From: Sanderia malayensis
Taxonomy: Eukaryota; Cnidaria; Scyphozoa; Semaeostomeae; Pelagiidae
Length of the DNA: 64,000 nucleotides
Direction: 5' to 3'
NCBI GenBank assembly: GCA_013076295.1
Contig: RQOL01000677.1
Location: 248,001-312,000 of the forward strand
In this document: positions 34,038 to 47,700 of the stretch, one piece after another
How the letters are laid out: the number at the start of each line of letters is the position of its first letter
Numbering within the stretch: the stretch's first letter is position 1
Program-made: the position numbers and the translations under genes
The notes under the pieces: model-generated
Databases searched by the model: none
The model's input: only the letters and a program-made list of their open reading frames with translations
Told to the model about the DNA's origin: nothing

Positions 34038-34956
34038 TTTATCTGATTATGGTGACTTTCGCTTCCCATAGATAAGGCAAGCGGACATCACAAAGTATGA
34101 ACAGAATCTCAATAAAGCATACACGAATTATCGTATCCACTTTTCTTACACCTAGTGTCATGGGCGTTAAAATTGGAAAAAAAACAAATGAGCTCCATCG
34201 GAATAATTATATTGAGGAAAACCAACTTTATCTGAGAAAAACCCACTTTATCTGAGAAAAAGTGGGAAGTCCCCAAAAGGGGGAAGTCGTCAAAAGTGGG
34301 AAGTGGAGTGTCAAGAAAAAGTGGGACGTCAGCAGAAGTGGGAAGTCACCAAAAGTGGGAAATGGGAATCTACCAAGAGTGGTTTTATATGATTATGGCG
34401 ACATTCGCTTCCCATAGATAAGGCAAGCGGACATCACAAAGTATGAACAGAATCTCAATAAAGCATACATGAATTATCATATCCACTCTTCCTACAGCTA
34501 TTGTCACGGGCGTTAAATTTGGAAAAAAACAAATGAGCTCCATCGGAATAATTATATTGAGGAAAACCAACTTTATCTGAGAAAAACCCACTTTATCTGA
34601 GAAAAAGTGGGAAGTCCCCAAAAGGGGGAAGTCGTCAAAAGTGGGAAGTGGAGTGTCAAGAAAAAGTGGGACGTCAGCAGAAGTGGGAAGTCACCAAAAG
34701 TGGGAAATGGGAATCTACCAAGAGTGGTTTTATATGATTATGGCGACATTCGCTTCCCATAGATAAGGCAAGCGGACATCACAAAGTATGAACAGAATCT
34801 CAATAAAGCATACATGAATTATCATATCCACTCTTCCTACAGCTATTGTCACGGGCGTTAAATTTGGAAAAAAACAAACGAGCTCCAACGGAATAATTAT
34901 ATTGAGGAAAACCGACTTTATCTGAGAGAAACCCACTTTATCTGACAAAAAGTGGG
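34038..34956 (+). repeat. C element triplet (a, b, b)
   Basis: Copies at 34038, 34383 and 34728, 345 bp apart; the +2284 paralogue of the triplet at 31754. Confidence 0.87.
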
Positions 34957-36004
34957 AAGTCACCAAAAGAGGGAAGTCGTCAAAAGTGGGAAGTGAAATA
35001 TCAAGAAAAAGTGGGAAGTGAGCAGAAGTGGGAAATCATGATACAAAATTGTACTTTCCACCAAATTTGATACACATTGAACGGGTTTGAAAATTTGCAT
35101 ATTCCCCCTTCTACACCGTCCTATTCCCCCAAAGCATAAAGAGTTCAAAAAAGAAGTTTAATCATTAATTTAATAACACCGAAATTGTATTTTCAACGAA
35201 ATTTGATGCAAATTGAAAGAGTCTGAAAAATTGGATATTCCCCTTTTTTGCGCCGTTTTATGCCCTCAAAACATGGCAATTTCAAAAACCTGTTTCATGT
35301 TCAAATTCAGCACACCAAATCTGTACTTTCCACAAAATTTGATGCAAATTGAAAGAGTTTGAAAACATGAAACTTTCAAAAACCAGTCTCATGTTCAAAC
35401 TTAGCACACCAAGATTGCACTTTCCACAAAAATTGATTCAAATTGAAAGAGTTTGAAAACATGAAACTTTCAAAAACCAGTTTCATGTTCAAACTTAGCA
35501 CACCAAGATTGTACTTTCCACAAAACCTGATGCAAATTGCACGAGTTTGAAAAAATGGAATCAAAAGTGGGAACTCATCAAAAGTGAAGGGTGGGAAGGC
35601 AGGAAAAAGTGGGAAGTCATCAGAAGTGGGAAGTTATCAAAAATGGAAAATGGGAAGTCAGGAAAACGTGGGAAGTGAACAAAAGTAGGAAGTCATCATA
35701 CCAAAATTGTACTTTCCACAAAATTTGATACAAATTGAACGAGTTTGAAAACTTGCATATTGCCCCCTTTTTCAACCTTGTATGCCCTCAAAGCATGAAA
35801 ATTACAAAAGCGAGCTTCCTTGTCAAATTAAACACACCAAAATTGTATTTTCCACAGAATTTGATGGAAATTGAAAGAGTTTGAAAAATGGCATCAAAAG
35901 TGGGAAGTCATCAAAGGTGCGAAGTGGGAAAACAGGAAAAAGTGGGAAGTCATCAAAAGTGGGAAGTCACCAAAAGTGGGAAGTGGGAAGCTACCAAAAG
36001 TGGG
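34957..36004 (+). repeat. A-only array then A/B mosaic
   Basis: B; A-only 35045-35555; B 35556-35700; core at 35701 (start of the second 8,618 bp copy); A to 35890; B. Confidence 0.8.
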
Positions 36005-36921
36005 TTTATCTGATTATGGTGACTTTCGCTTCCCATAGATAAGGCAAGCGGACATCACAAAGTATGAACAGAATCTCAATAAAGCATACACGAATTATCG
36101 TATCCACTTTTCCTACACCTAGTGTCATGGGCGTTAAAATTGGAAAAAAAAAATGAGCTCCATCGGAATAATTATATTGAGGAAAACCAACTTTATCTGA
36201 GAAAAACCCACTTTATCTGAGAAAAAGTGGGAAGTCCCCAAAAGGGGGAAGTCGTCAAAAGTGGGAAGTGGAGTGTCAAGAAAAAGTGGGACGTCAGCAG
36301 AAGTGGGAAGTCACCAAAAGTGGGAAATGGGAATCTACCAAGAGTGGTTTTATATGATTATGGCGACATTCGCTTCCCATAGATAAGGCAAGCGGACATC
36401 ACAAAGTATGAACAGAATCTCAATAAAGCATACATGAATTATCATATCCACTCTTCCTACAGCTATTGTCACGGGCGTTAAATTTGGAAAAAAACAAATG
36501 AGCTCCATCGGAATAATTATATTGAGGAAAACCAACTTTATCTGAGAAAAACCCACTTTATCTGAGAAAAAGTGGGAAGTCCCCAAAAGGGGGAAGTCGT
36601 CAAAAGTGGGAAGTGGAGTGTCAAGAAAAAGTGGGACGTCAGCAGAAGTGGGAAGTCACCAAAAGTGGGAAATGGGAATCTACCAAGAGTGGTTTTATAT
36701 GATTATGGCGACATTCGCTTCCCATAGATAAGGCAAGCGGACATCACAAAGTATGAACAGAATCTCAATAAAGCATACATGAATTATCATATCCACTCTT
36801 CCTACAGCTATTGTCACGGGCGTTAAATTTGGAAAAAAACAAACGAGCTCCAACGGAATAATTATATTGAGGAAAACCGACTTTATCTGAGAGAAACCCA
36901 CTTTATCTGACAAAAAGTGGG
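36005..36921 (+). repeat. C element triplet (a, b, b)
   Basis: Copies at 36005, 36348 and 36693; paralogues of 27387, 27730 and 28075 at +8618, sharing the missing AC in the first copy. Confidence 0.87.
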
Positions 36922-38336
36922 AAGTCACCAAAAGAGGGAAGTCGTCAAAAGTGGGAAGTGAAATATCAAGAAAAAGTGGGAAGTGAGCAGAAGTGGGAAA
37001 TCATGATACAAAATTGTACTTTCCACCAAATTTGATACACATTGAACGGGTTTGAAAATTTGCATATTCCCCCTTCTACACCGTCCTATTCCCCCAAAGC
37101 ATAAAGAGTTCAAAAAAGAAGTTTAATCATTAATTTAATAACACCAAAATTGTATTTTCAACGAAATTTGATGAAAATTGAAAGAGTCTGAAAAATTGGA
37201 TATTCCCCTTTTTTGCGCCGTTTTATGCCCTCAAAACATGGCAATTTCAAAAACCTGTTTCATGTTCAAATTCAGCACACCAAATCTGTACTTTCCACAA
37301 AATTTGATGCAAATTGAAAGAGTTTGAAAACATGAAACTTTCAAAAACCAGTCTCATGTTCAAACTTAGCACACCAAGATTGCACTTTCCACAAAAATTG
37401 ATTCAAATTGAAAGAGTTTGAAAACATGAAACTTTCAAAAACCAGTTTCATGTTCAAACTTAGCACACCAAGATTGTAATTTCCACAAAACCTGATGCAA
37501 ATTGCACGAGTTTGAAAATTTGCATATTCCCCTTCTACACCGTCCTATTCCCCCAAAGCATAAAGAGTTTAAAAAACAAGTTAAATATTTAATTTCATAA
37601 CACCGAAATTGTATTTTCAACAAATTTGATGCAAATTGAAAGAGTGTGAAAAATTGGATATTCCCCTTTTTTGCGCCGTTTTGTGCCCTCAAAACATGGC
37701 AATTTCAAAAACCTGTTTCATGTTCAAATTCAGCACACCAAATCTGTACTTTCCACAAAATTTGATGCAAATTGAAAGAGTTTGAAAACATGAAACTTTC
37801 AAAAACCAGTCTCATGTTCAAACTTAGCACACCAAGATTGCACTTTCCACAAAAATTGATGCAAATTGAAAGAGTTTGAAAACATGAAACTTTCAAAAAC
37901 CCGTTTCATGTTCAAACTTAGCACACCAAGATTGTACTTTCCACTAAACTTGATGCAAATTGCGAATTCATCAAAATTGCCAATTCATCAAAAGGGAAGA
38001 GTGGGAAGGCAGGAAAAAGTGGGAAGTCATCATACCAAAATTGTACTTTCCACAAAATTTGATACAAATTGAACGAGTTTGAAAACTTTAAATTGCCCCC
38101 TTTTTCAACCTTGTATGCCCTCAAAGTATGAAAATTACAAAAACGAGCTTCCTTTTCAAATTCAGCACATCAAATTTGTACTTTGCACAAAATTTGATGC
38201 AAATTGAAAGAGTTTGAAAAATTGCATCAAAAGTGAGAAGTCATCAAAAGTGGGAGGTGGGAAGACGGGAAAAGTGGGAAATCATCAAAAGTGGGAAGTC
38301 ACCAAAAGTGGGAAGTGGGAAGCTACCAAAAGTGGC
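36922..38336 (+). repeat. A-only array then A/B mosaic
   Basis: Paralogue of 28304-29718 at +8618: A-only 37010-37980, B, A 38035-38235, B. One-base shifts in CCCCC runs near 37530 and 37550 cancel, so the offset is unchanged. Confidence 0.8.
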
Positions 38337-38543
38337 TTTATCTGATTATGGTGACATTCGCTTCCCATGGATAAGGCAAGCGGACATCACACAGTATGAA
38401 CAGAATCTCAATAAAGCATACACGAATTATCGTATCCACTCTTCCTACAGCTAGTGTCACGGCCATTAACTTTGGAAAGAAACAAAGGAGGTTCAACGGA
38501 ATAATTACATTGAAGAGCCCCACTTTATCTGACAAAGAGTGGG
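38337..38543 (+). repeat. C element, subfamily c, D lost
   Basis: Paralogue of 29719-29925 at +8618, with the same D-less downstream B block. Confidence 0.84.
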
Positions 38544-40340
38544 AAACCACCAAAAGTGGGAAGTCATCAAAAGTGGAAAATGGGAAGTCAAGAAAAAGTG
38601 GAAAGTCAGCAAAGGTGGGAAGTCATCATACCAAAATTGTACTTTCCACAAAATTTGATACAAATTGAACGAGTTTGAAAACTTGCAAATTGCCCCCTTT
38701 TTCAACCTTGTATGCCCTCAAAGCATGAAAATTACAAAAACCAGCTTCCTTTTCAAATTCAGCACACCAAATTTGTACTTTGCACAAAATTTTATGCAAA
38801 TTGAAAGAGTTTGAAAAATTGCATCAAAAGGGGGAAGTCATCAAAAGTGAAGAGTGGGAAGGCAGGAAAAAGTGAGAAGTCATCAGAAGTGGGAAGTCAT
38901 CATACCAAAATTGTACTTTCCACAAAGTTTGATGCAAATTGAAAGAGTTTGAAAAATTGCAGCAAAAGTGGGAAGTCATCAATATTGGGAAGTGCGAAGT
39001 AAGGAAAATGTGGGAAGTATTCAATAGTGGGAAGTCATCAAAAGTGGGAAGTGGGAAGTGAGGAAAAAGTGGGAAGTCATAAGAAGTGGGAAGTCATCAT
39101 ACCAAAAATATACTTTCCACAGAATTTGATGCAAATTGAACGAGTTTGAAAAATTGCATCAAATGTTGCAAATCGTCAAAAGTGGGAAGTGTGAAGTCAG
39201 GCAAAAGTGGGAAGTCATAAAAATTGGAAAGTGGAAAGTCAAGAAAAAGTGGGAAGTCAGCAGAGTGGGAAGTCATCATACCAAAATTGTACTTTCCACA
39301 AAGTTTCATGCAAATTCAAAGAGGTTCAAAAATGGGATATTCCCCTTTTTTACCCCGTTATATGCCCTGAAAACATGACAATTTCAAAAACCCGTTTCAT
39401 GTCCAATTTCAGCACACCAAATTTGTACTTTCCACAAAATTTGATGCAAATTGAAAGAGTTTGAAAAAATGGAATCAAAAGTGGGAACTCATCAAAAGTG
39501 AAGGGTGGGAAGGCAGGAAAAAGTGGGAAGTCATCAGAAGTGGGAAGTTATCAAAAATGGAAAATGGGAAGTCAGGAAAACGTGGGAAGTGAACAAAAGT
39601 AGGAAGTCATCATACCAAAATTGTATGTTCCACAAAATTTCATACAAATTGAACGAGTTCGAAAAATTGCATATTGCCCCCTCTTACAACCTTGTATGCC
39701 CTCAAAACATGAAAATTTCAAAAACAAGGTTCATGTTCAAATTCAGCACACCAAACGTGCACTTTCGACAAAATTTGATACAAATTGAACGAGTTTGAAA
39801 ATTTGCATGTTGCCCCTTTTTACTCCCTTTTATGCCCTCAAAACATGAAAATTTCAGAAACTAGTTTCATGTTCAAATTCAACACACCAAATTTGTATTT
39901 TCCACAAAATTTGATGCAAATTGAAAGAGTTTGAAAAATTGCATCAAAATTGCGAAATCATCAAAAGGGAAGAGTGGGAAGACAGGGAAAAGTGGGAAGT
40001 CATCAGAAGTGGGAAGCCATCAAAAGTGGGAAATGGGAAGTGCAGAAAAAGTGGGAAATCAGCAAAAGTTGGAAGTAATCATACCAAAATTGTACTTTAC
40101 ACAAATATTGATACACATTGAACGAGTTTGAAAAATTGCACATTGCTTCGTTTTACCACGTTGTATGCCCTCAAAATATACAAATTTCAAAGACCAGTTT
40201 CGTATTGAACTTCAGCACACCAAAATTGTACTCTCCACAAAATTTGATGCAAATAGAACGAGTTTGAAAAATTGCATTAAATGTGGCAAATCGTCAAAAG
40301 TGGGAAGTGGGAAGTCAGCAAAAGTGGGAAGTCATCATAC

Positions 40341-40805
40341 CAAAATTGTACCTTCCACGCCATTTGATGCAAATCGAGCGGGTTTGAAAATTTCATATTG
40401 CCTGCTTCTACTACCCCGTCTCATTCCCCAAGACATTAAAATTTCAAAAAACAAGTTTCATATTCAATTTCAGTACACCGAAAATGCACTTTCCACAATA
40501 TTTGATGCAAGTTGAACGAGCTTGAAAAATTGCATATTGCCCCTCTTTAGCACGTTTTATGCCCTCAAAAGATTAAAATTTCAAAAACCAGTTTCATATT
40601 CTAATTCAGCACAGAAAACCTGTACTTTCCACAAGATTTGAAGCAAATTCAACGATTTTCAAAAAATGCATATTGCCCTTTTTTGCTCCGTTTTATGCCC
40701 TTAAAACAAGAAAGTTTCAGAAACCAACTTCATATTCGATTTCAGCACTCCAAATGTGTACTTTCCACAAAATTTGATGCGGATTGGAGAAGTTTGAAAA
40801 AGTTG
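40341..40805 (+). repeat. F subfamily of A units
   Basis: Three divergent A units with ATTGCCTGCTTCTACTACCC, ACATTAAAATTTCAAAAAAC, AGTACACCGAAAATGCAC, TAGCACGTTTTATGCC and AACAAGAAAGTTTCAG. Related blocks are at 42766, 45646, 48301 and 51660 only. Confidence 0.72.
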
Positions 40806-43800
40806 AGAAGTCATCAAAAGTGAAGAATGGGAAGGCAGGAAAAAGTGGGAAATCATCAGAAGTGGGAAGTTATCAAAAATGGAAAATGGGAAGTCGGGAA
40901 AACGTGGAAAGTCAGCAAAAGTAGGAAGTCATCATACGAAAATTCTATTTTCCACAAAATTTGATACAAATTGAACGAGTTTGAAAAATTGCATATTGCC
41001 CCCTTTTACAACCTGGTATGCCCTGAAAACATGAAAAATTCAAAAACCAGCTTCATGCTCAAATTCAGCACACCAAATTTGTACTTTCCACCAAATTTGA
41101 TGCAAATTGTACGAGTTTGAAAATTTGCATATTCCCCCTTCTACACCGTCCTCTTCCCCCAAAGCATAAAGAGTTTAAAAAACAAGTTAAATATTTAATT
41201 TCATAATACCGAAATTGTATTTTCAACAAATTTGATGCAAATTGAAAGAGTGTGAAAAATTGGATATTCCCCTTTTTTGCGCCGTTTTATGCCCTCAAAA
41301 CATGGCAATTTCAAAAACCTGTTTCATGTTCAATTCAGCACACCAAATCTGTACTTTCCACAAAATTTGATGCAAATTGAACGAGTTTGAAAACATGAAA
41401 CTTTCAAAAACCAGTTTCATGTTCAAACTTAGCACACCAAGATTGCACTTTCCACAAAATTTGATGCAAATTGAAAGAGTTTGAAAAATTGCATATTGCC
41501 CCCTCTTACAACCTTGTATGCCCTCAAAACATGAAAATTTCACAAACCAGTTTCACGTTCAAATTCAACACACCAAAGTTGTACTTTCCACTAAACTTGA
41601 TACAAATTGAACGAGTTTGAAAATTTGCATGTTGCCCCCTTATACCCCGTTGTATGCCCCAAAAACATGCAAATTTCAAAATGCAGTTTCATATTGAAAT
41701 TCAGCACACCAAATTTGTACTTTCCACAAAATTTGATGGAAATTGAAAGAGTTTGAAAAATTGCATCAAAATTGCGAAATCATCAAAAGTGATGAGTGGG
41801 AAGGTAGGAAAAAGTGGGAAGTCATCAGAAGTGGGAAGTTATCAAAAATAAAAAATGGGAAGTCAAGAAAACGTGGGAAGTCAGCAAAAGAAGAAAGTCA
41901 TCATACCAAATTTGTACTTTCCACAAAATTTGATACAAATTGAACGAGTTTGAAAAATTGCATATTGCCCCCTCTTACAACCTTGTATGCCCTCAAAACA
42001 TGACAATTTCAAAAACAAGCTTCATGTTCAAATTCAGCACACCAAACGTGTACTTTCGACAAAATTTGATACCAATTGAACGAGTTTGAAAATTTGCATG
42101 TTGCCCCCTTTTACTCCCTTTTATGCCCTCAAAACATGAAAATTTCAGAAACTAGTTTCATGTTCAAATTCAACACACCAAATTTGTATTTTCCACAAAA
42201 TTTGATGCAAATTGAAAGAGTTTGAAAAATTGCATCAAAATTGCGAAATCACCTAAAGGGAAGAGTGGGAAGACAGGGAAAAGTGGGAAGTCATCAGAAG
42301 TGGGAAGCCATCAAAAGTGACGAGTGGGAAGGTAGAGAAAAGTGGGAAGTCATCAGAAGTGGGAAGCCAACAAAAGTGGGAAGTGGGAAGTCGAGAAAAA
42401 GTGGGAAATCAGCAAAAGTTGGAAGTCATCATACCAAAATTGTACTTTCCACAAATATTGATACACATTGAACGAGTTTGAAAAATTGGATATTGCTTCG
42501 TTTTACCCTGTTGTATGCCCTCAAAATATACAAATTTCAAAAACAAGTTTCATATTCAAATTCAGCACACCAAAAGTGTACTTTTCGCCAAATTTGATGC
42601 AAGTCGAACGAGTTTGAAAAATTGCATCAAAAGTGGGAAGTCATCAATATTGGGAAGTGCGAAGTCAGGAAAATGTGGGAAGTATTCAAAAGTGGGAAGT
42701 CATCAAAAGTGGGAAGTGGGAAGTCAGGAAAAAGTGGGAAGTCATAAGAAGTGGGAAGTCATCATACCAAAATTGTACTTTCCTCAAAATTTGATACAAA
42801 TTGAACGGGTTTGAAAATTGCATATTGCCCCTTTTAGCACGTTTTATGCCCTCAAAAGATTAAAATTTCAAAGACCAGTTTCATATTCTAATTCACCACA
42901 GAAAACCTGTACTTTACACAAAATTTGATGCAAATTCAACGATTTTCAAAAAATGCATATTGCCCTTTTTTACTCCGTTTTATGCCCTCAAAACAAGAAA
43001 GTTTCAGAAACCAACTTCATATTCGATTTCAGCACACCAAATGTGTACTTTCCACAAAATTTGATACGGATTGGAGAAGTTTGAAAAAGTTGGGAAGTCA
43101 TCAAAAGTGAAGAATGGGAAGGCAGGAAAAATTAGGAAATCATCAGAAGTGGGAAGTTATCAAAAATGGAAAATGGGAAGTCAGGAAAACGTGGGAAGTC
43201 AGCAAGAGTAGGAAGTCATCATACAAAAATTGTACTTTCCGCAAAATTTAATACAAATTGAACGAGTTTGAAAAATTGCATATTGCCCCCTTTTACAACC
43301 TTGTATGCCCTCAAAACATGAAAATTTCAAAAACCAGCTTCATGTTCAAATTCAGCACACCAAATTTGTACTTTCCACAAAATTTGATTCAAATTGAAGG
43401 ATCTTGAAAATTTGCATATTCCCCCTTCTACACCGTCCTATTCCCCTAAAGCATAAAGAGTTCAAAAAACAAGTTAAATATTTAATTTCATAACACCAAA
43501 CTTGTACTTTCCACAAAAATTGATACAAATTGAACGAGTTTGAAAAAATGCATCAAAAATGGGAAGCTATCAAAAGTGGGAAATCATCATAGCAAAATTG
43601 TATTTTCAACCAAATTTGATGCAAATTCAACGAGTTTGAAAAATTGCATAATGCCCCTTTTAGCACGTTTTATGCCCTCAAAAGAATAAAATTTCAAAAA
43701 CCAGTGTCATATTCAAATTCACCACACCATAGTTGTATTTTCCACAAATGTTGGTGCAGATTAAATGAGATTGAAAACTTGCATTAAAAATTGGAAGTCT

Positions 43801-43928
43801 TCAAAAGTGGGAAGTGGGAAGAGAGGTACAGTGGGAAGTCATCAAAAGTGGGAAGTCATCAAAAGTCGAATCTGGGAAGTGAAGAAAAAGTGGGAAGTCA
43901 GCAAAGGTGGGAAGTCATCATACCAAAA

Positions 43929-44013
43929 ATATATTTTTGTATTTGTACTGTTTGTACTATATTTACTATTGTATATTTCGAAATTGAAGGAGTTTGAAAA
44001 TTTGAATATTACT
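43929..44013 (+). repeat. D element, TTTCGAAATTG type
   Basis: ATATATTTTTGTATTTGTACTG-like start, TTTGTACTATATTTACTATTG, TTTCGAAATTGAAGGAGTTTG; 130 bp upstream of C-d at 44140. Confidence 0.73.
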
Positions 44014-44139
44014 AAAAGTGGAAAGTTACCAAAAGTAGGAGGTCGTCAAAAGTGGAAAGTGGGATATCAAGAAAATATGGAAAGTTATGAAAAGTGGGAA
44101 GTCACCGAAGGTGGAAGATGGGGAATTACTAAAAATGGG

Positions 44140-44363
44140 TTTATCTGATTATCGTGACATTCCAACCCCATAGATAAGGCAAGCGGACAACACAGAGTAT
44201 GAAGAGAATCTCCATAAAGCATACATGAATTCTCATATCCACTCTTCCTAGAGCCAGTGTCACGGGCGCTAAATTTAAAAGAAGTAAACAAGCTTAAAAG
44301 GAATAATTATATAGAGGAAAACCGACTTTATCTGAGAAAATCCCACTTTATCTGAAAAAATGG
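44140..44363 (+). repeat. C element, subfamily d
   Basis: Paralogue of 10276 at +33864, with AGAGCCAGTGTCACGG and GAGAAAATCCCACTTTATC. The only C element between 38.5 and 50.3 kb. Confidence 0.83.
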
Positions 44364-44786
44364 AAAGTGACCAAAACTCGGAAGTCGTCAAAAGTGGGAA
44401 GTGGAAAGTCAAAAAAAATTGAGAAGTCATCAAAAGTGGGAAGTCATCATAACAAATTTGTACTTTCCACAAAATTTGATGGAAAATGAAAGAGTTTGAA
44501 AAATGGCATCAAAAGTGGGAAGTCATCAAAGGTGGGAAGTGGGAAGACAGGAAAAAGTGGGAGGTCACCCAATGTAGGAGGTCGTCAAAATTGGGAAGTG
44601 GAAAGTCAAGAAACATTGGGAATTCAGCAAAGGTGGGATGTCATAATACCATATTTGTACTTTCCACAAAATTTGATGCAAATTGGGAGAGTTTTGAAAA
44701 ATTGCATCAAAAGTAAGAAGTCATCAAAATTGGGAAGTGGGAAGTCAGGAAAAAGTGGGAAGTGGTCAAAAGTGGGAAGTCATCAT

Positions 44787-47700
44787 ACCAAAATTGTACA
44801 TTCCACAAAATTTGATACAAATTGAACGCGTTTGAAAAATTGCATATTGCCCCCTCTTACAACCTTGTATGCCCTCAAAACATGACAATTTCAAAAACAA
44901 GCTTCATGTTCAAATTCAGCACACCAAACGTGTACTTTCGACAAAATTTGATAACAATTGAACGAGTTTGAAAATTTGCATGTTGCCCCCTTTTACTCCC
45001 TTTTATGCCCTCAAAACATGAAAATTTCAGAAACTAGTTTCATGTACAAATTCAACACACCAAATTTGTATTTTCCACAAAATTTGATGCAAATTGAAAG
45101 AGTTTGAAAAATTGCATCAAAATTGCGAAATCTTCTAAAGGGAAGAGTGGGAAGACAGGGAAAAGAGGGAGGTCATCAGAAGTGGGAAGCCATCAAAAGT
45201 GACGAGTGGGAAGGTAGGAAAAAGTGGGAAGTCATCAGAAGTGGGAAGCCATCAAAAGTGGGAAGTGGGAAGTCGAGAAAAAGTGGGAAATCAGCAAAAG
45301 TTGGAAGTCATCATACCAAAATTGTACTTTCCACAAATATTGATACACGTTGAACGAGTTTGAAAAATTGGATATTGTTTCGTTTTACCCCGTTGTATGC
45401 CCTCAAAATATACAAAATTCAAAAACAAGTTTCATATTCAAATTCAGCACACCAAAACTGTACTTTTCGCCAAATTTGATGCAAGTTGAACGAGTTTGAA
45501 AAATTGCATCAAAAGTGGGAAGTCATCAATATTGGGAAGTGCGAAGTCAGGAAAATGTGGGAAGTATTCAAAAGTGGGAAGTCATCAAAAGTGGGAAGTG
45601 GGAAGTCAGGAAAAAGTGGGAAGTCATAAGAAGTGGGAAGTCATCATACCAAAATTGTACTTTCCACAAAATTTGATACAAAATGAACGGGTTTGAAAAT
45701 TGCATATTGCCCGCTTCTACTCTTCCGCCTCATTCCCCAAAACATTAAAATTTCAAAAAACTAGTTTCATATTCAATTTCAGTACACCGAAAATGCACTT
45801 TCCACAATATTTGATTCAAGTTGAACGAGCTTGAAAAATTGCATATTGCCCCGTTTAGCACGTTTTATGCCCTCAAGAGATTAAAATTTCAAAGACCAGT
45901 TTCATATTCTAATTCAGCACAGAAAAACTGTACTTTACACAAACTTTGATGCAGATTCAAGGATTTTCAAGAAATGCATATTGCCCTGTTTTAATCCGTT
46001 CTATGCCCTCAAAACAAGAAAGTTTCAGAAACCAACTTCATATTCGATTTCAGCACACCAAATGTGTACTTTCCACAAAATTTGATACGGATTGGAGAAG
46101 TTTGAAAAAGTTGGGAAGTCATCAAAAGTAAAGAATGGGAAGGCAGGAAAAATTAGGAAATCATCAGAAGTGGGAAGTTATGAAAAATGGAAAATGGGAA
46201 GTCAGGAAAACGTGGGAAGTCAGCAAAAGTGGGAAGTCATCATACGAAAATTGTACTTTCCACATAATTTAATACAAATTGAACGAGTTTGAAAAATTGC
46301 ATATTGCCCCCTTTTACAACCTTGTATGCCCTCAAAACATGAAAAATACAAAAACGAGCTTCCTTTTCAAATTCAGCACACCGAATTTGTACTTTGCACA
46401 AAATTTGATGCAAATTGAAAGAGTTTGAAAAGTTGCATCAAAAGTGAGAAGTCATCAAAAGTGGGAGGTGGGAAGACGGGAAAAGTGGCAAATCATCAAA
46501 AGTGGGAAGTCACCAAAAGTGGGAGGTGGGAAGACGGGAAAAGTGGCAAATCAGCAAAAGTAGGAAGTCATCATGCGAAAATTCTACTTTCCACAAAATT
46601 TGATACAAATTGAAGGAGTTTGAAAAATTGCATATTGCCCCCTTTTACAACCTTGTATGCCGTCAAAACATGAAAATTTCAAAAACTAGCTTCATGTTCA
46701 AATTCAGCACACCAAATTTGCACTTTCCACAAAATTTGATACAAATTAAAGGAGTTTGAAAATTTTGCATATTCCCCCTTCTACAACGTCCTATTCCCCC
46801 AAAGCATAAAGAGTTCAAAAAACAAGTTCAATATTTAATTTCATAACACCAAACTTGTACTTTCCACAAAAATTGATACAAATTGAACGAGTTTGAAAAA
46901 ATGCATCAAAAATGGGAAGCTATCAAAAGTGGGAAATCATCATAGCAAAATTGTATTTTCCACCAAATTTGATGCAAATTCAACGAGTTTGAAAAATTGC
47001 ATAATGCCCCCTCTTACGCCGTTTTATGCCCTGAAAACATGCAAATTTCAAAAACCAGTGTCATATTCAAATTCACCACACCATAGTTGTATTTTCCACA
47101 AATGTTGGTGCAGATTAAATGAGATTGAAAACTTGCATTAAAAATTGGAAGTCTTCAAAAGTGGGAAGTGGGAAGAGAGGTACAGTGGGAAGTCATCAAA
47201 AGTGGGAAGTCATCAAAAGTCGAATCTGGGAAGTGAAGAAAAAGTGGGAAGTCAGCAAAGGTGGGAAGTCATCATACCAAAAATGTATTTTTGTATTTGT
47301 ACTGTTTGTACTATATTTACTATTGTATATTTCGAAATTGAAGGAGTTTGAAAATTTGAATATTACTAAAAGTGGGAAGTCGTCAAAAGTGGGAAGTCAT
47401 CAATAGTGGGAAGTGGGAAGTCAGGAAAAAGGGGGAAGTCAGCAAAAGTAGGAAGTCATCATACCAAAATTGTACATTCCACAAAATTTGATACAAATTG
47501 AACGCGTTTGAAAAATTGCATATTGCCCCCTCTTACAACCTTGTATGCCCTCAAAACATGACAATTTCAAAAACAAGCTTCAGGTTCAAATTCAGCACAC
47601 CAAACGTGTACTTTCGACAAAATTTGATAACAATTGAACGAGTTTGAAAATTTGCATGTTGCCCCCTTTTACTCCCTTTTATGCCCTCAAAACATGAAAA

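Larger units (their letters stand above)
31133..35700 (+). repeat. 2,284 bp tandem duplication, two full copies
   Basis: Copy one is 31133-33416 and copy two 33417-35700. Both start at CCAAAATTGTACTTTCCAC and a third occurrence of this start at 35701 opens the 8,618 bp copy. Differences are few, for example GGTGCCAAGTGGG at 31670 against GGTGCGAAGTGGG. Each copy has the C-a,b,b triplet and an A-only block. Confidence 0.87.
27083..39677 (+). repeat. 8,618 bp tandem duplication, second copy partial
   Basis: Positions 27083-31059 match 35701-39677 at a constant 8618 bp offset, with only scattered differences such as TTTCTTACACC/TTTCCTACACC and AGAAGTTG/AGAATTTG. The first copy is 27083-35700 and includes a 2,284 bp internal tandem pair. 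Both ends lie in the same core string CCAAAATTGTACTTTCCAC. Confidence 0.85.
38544..44139 (+). repeat. C-poor A/B domain with F-type A units
   Basis: 5.6 kb without C. Leaves the 8,618 bp copy near 39678. A-rich stretches at about 39616-39955, 40086-40275, 40936-41770 (longest A-only run here, about six units), 41906-42235, 42431-42620, 43221-43550 and 43591-43785. F-type units (TAGCACGTTTTATGCCCTCA, CAAAACAAGAAAGTTTCAG) occur at 40341-40805 and 42766-43090. B blocks fill the rest; D at 43929. No gene. Confidence 0.77.

Noticed and set aside
43765..44148. Lys/Ser/Gly/Trp-rich plus-strand frames up to 127 codons (repeats like KWEV, GKSGKSS, VGSHQ)
   Set aside because: These are translations of the B motif, which lacks stop codons in all three plus frames. 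They change frame between copies, end in core or D sequence, and show no domain.
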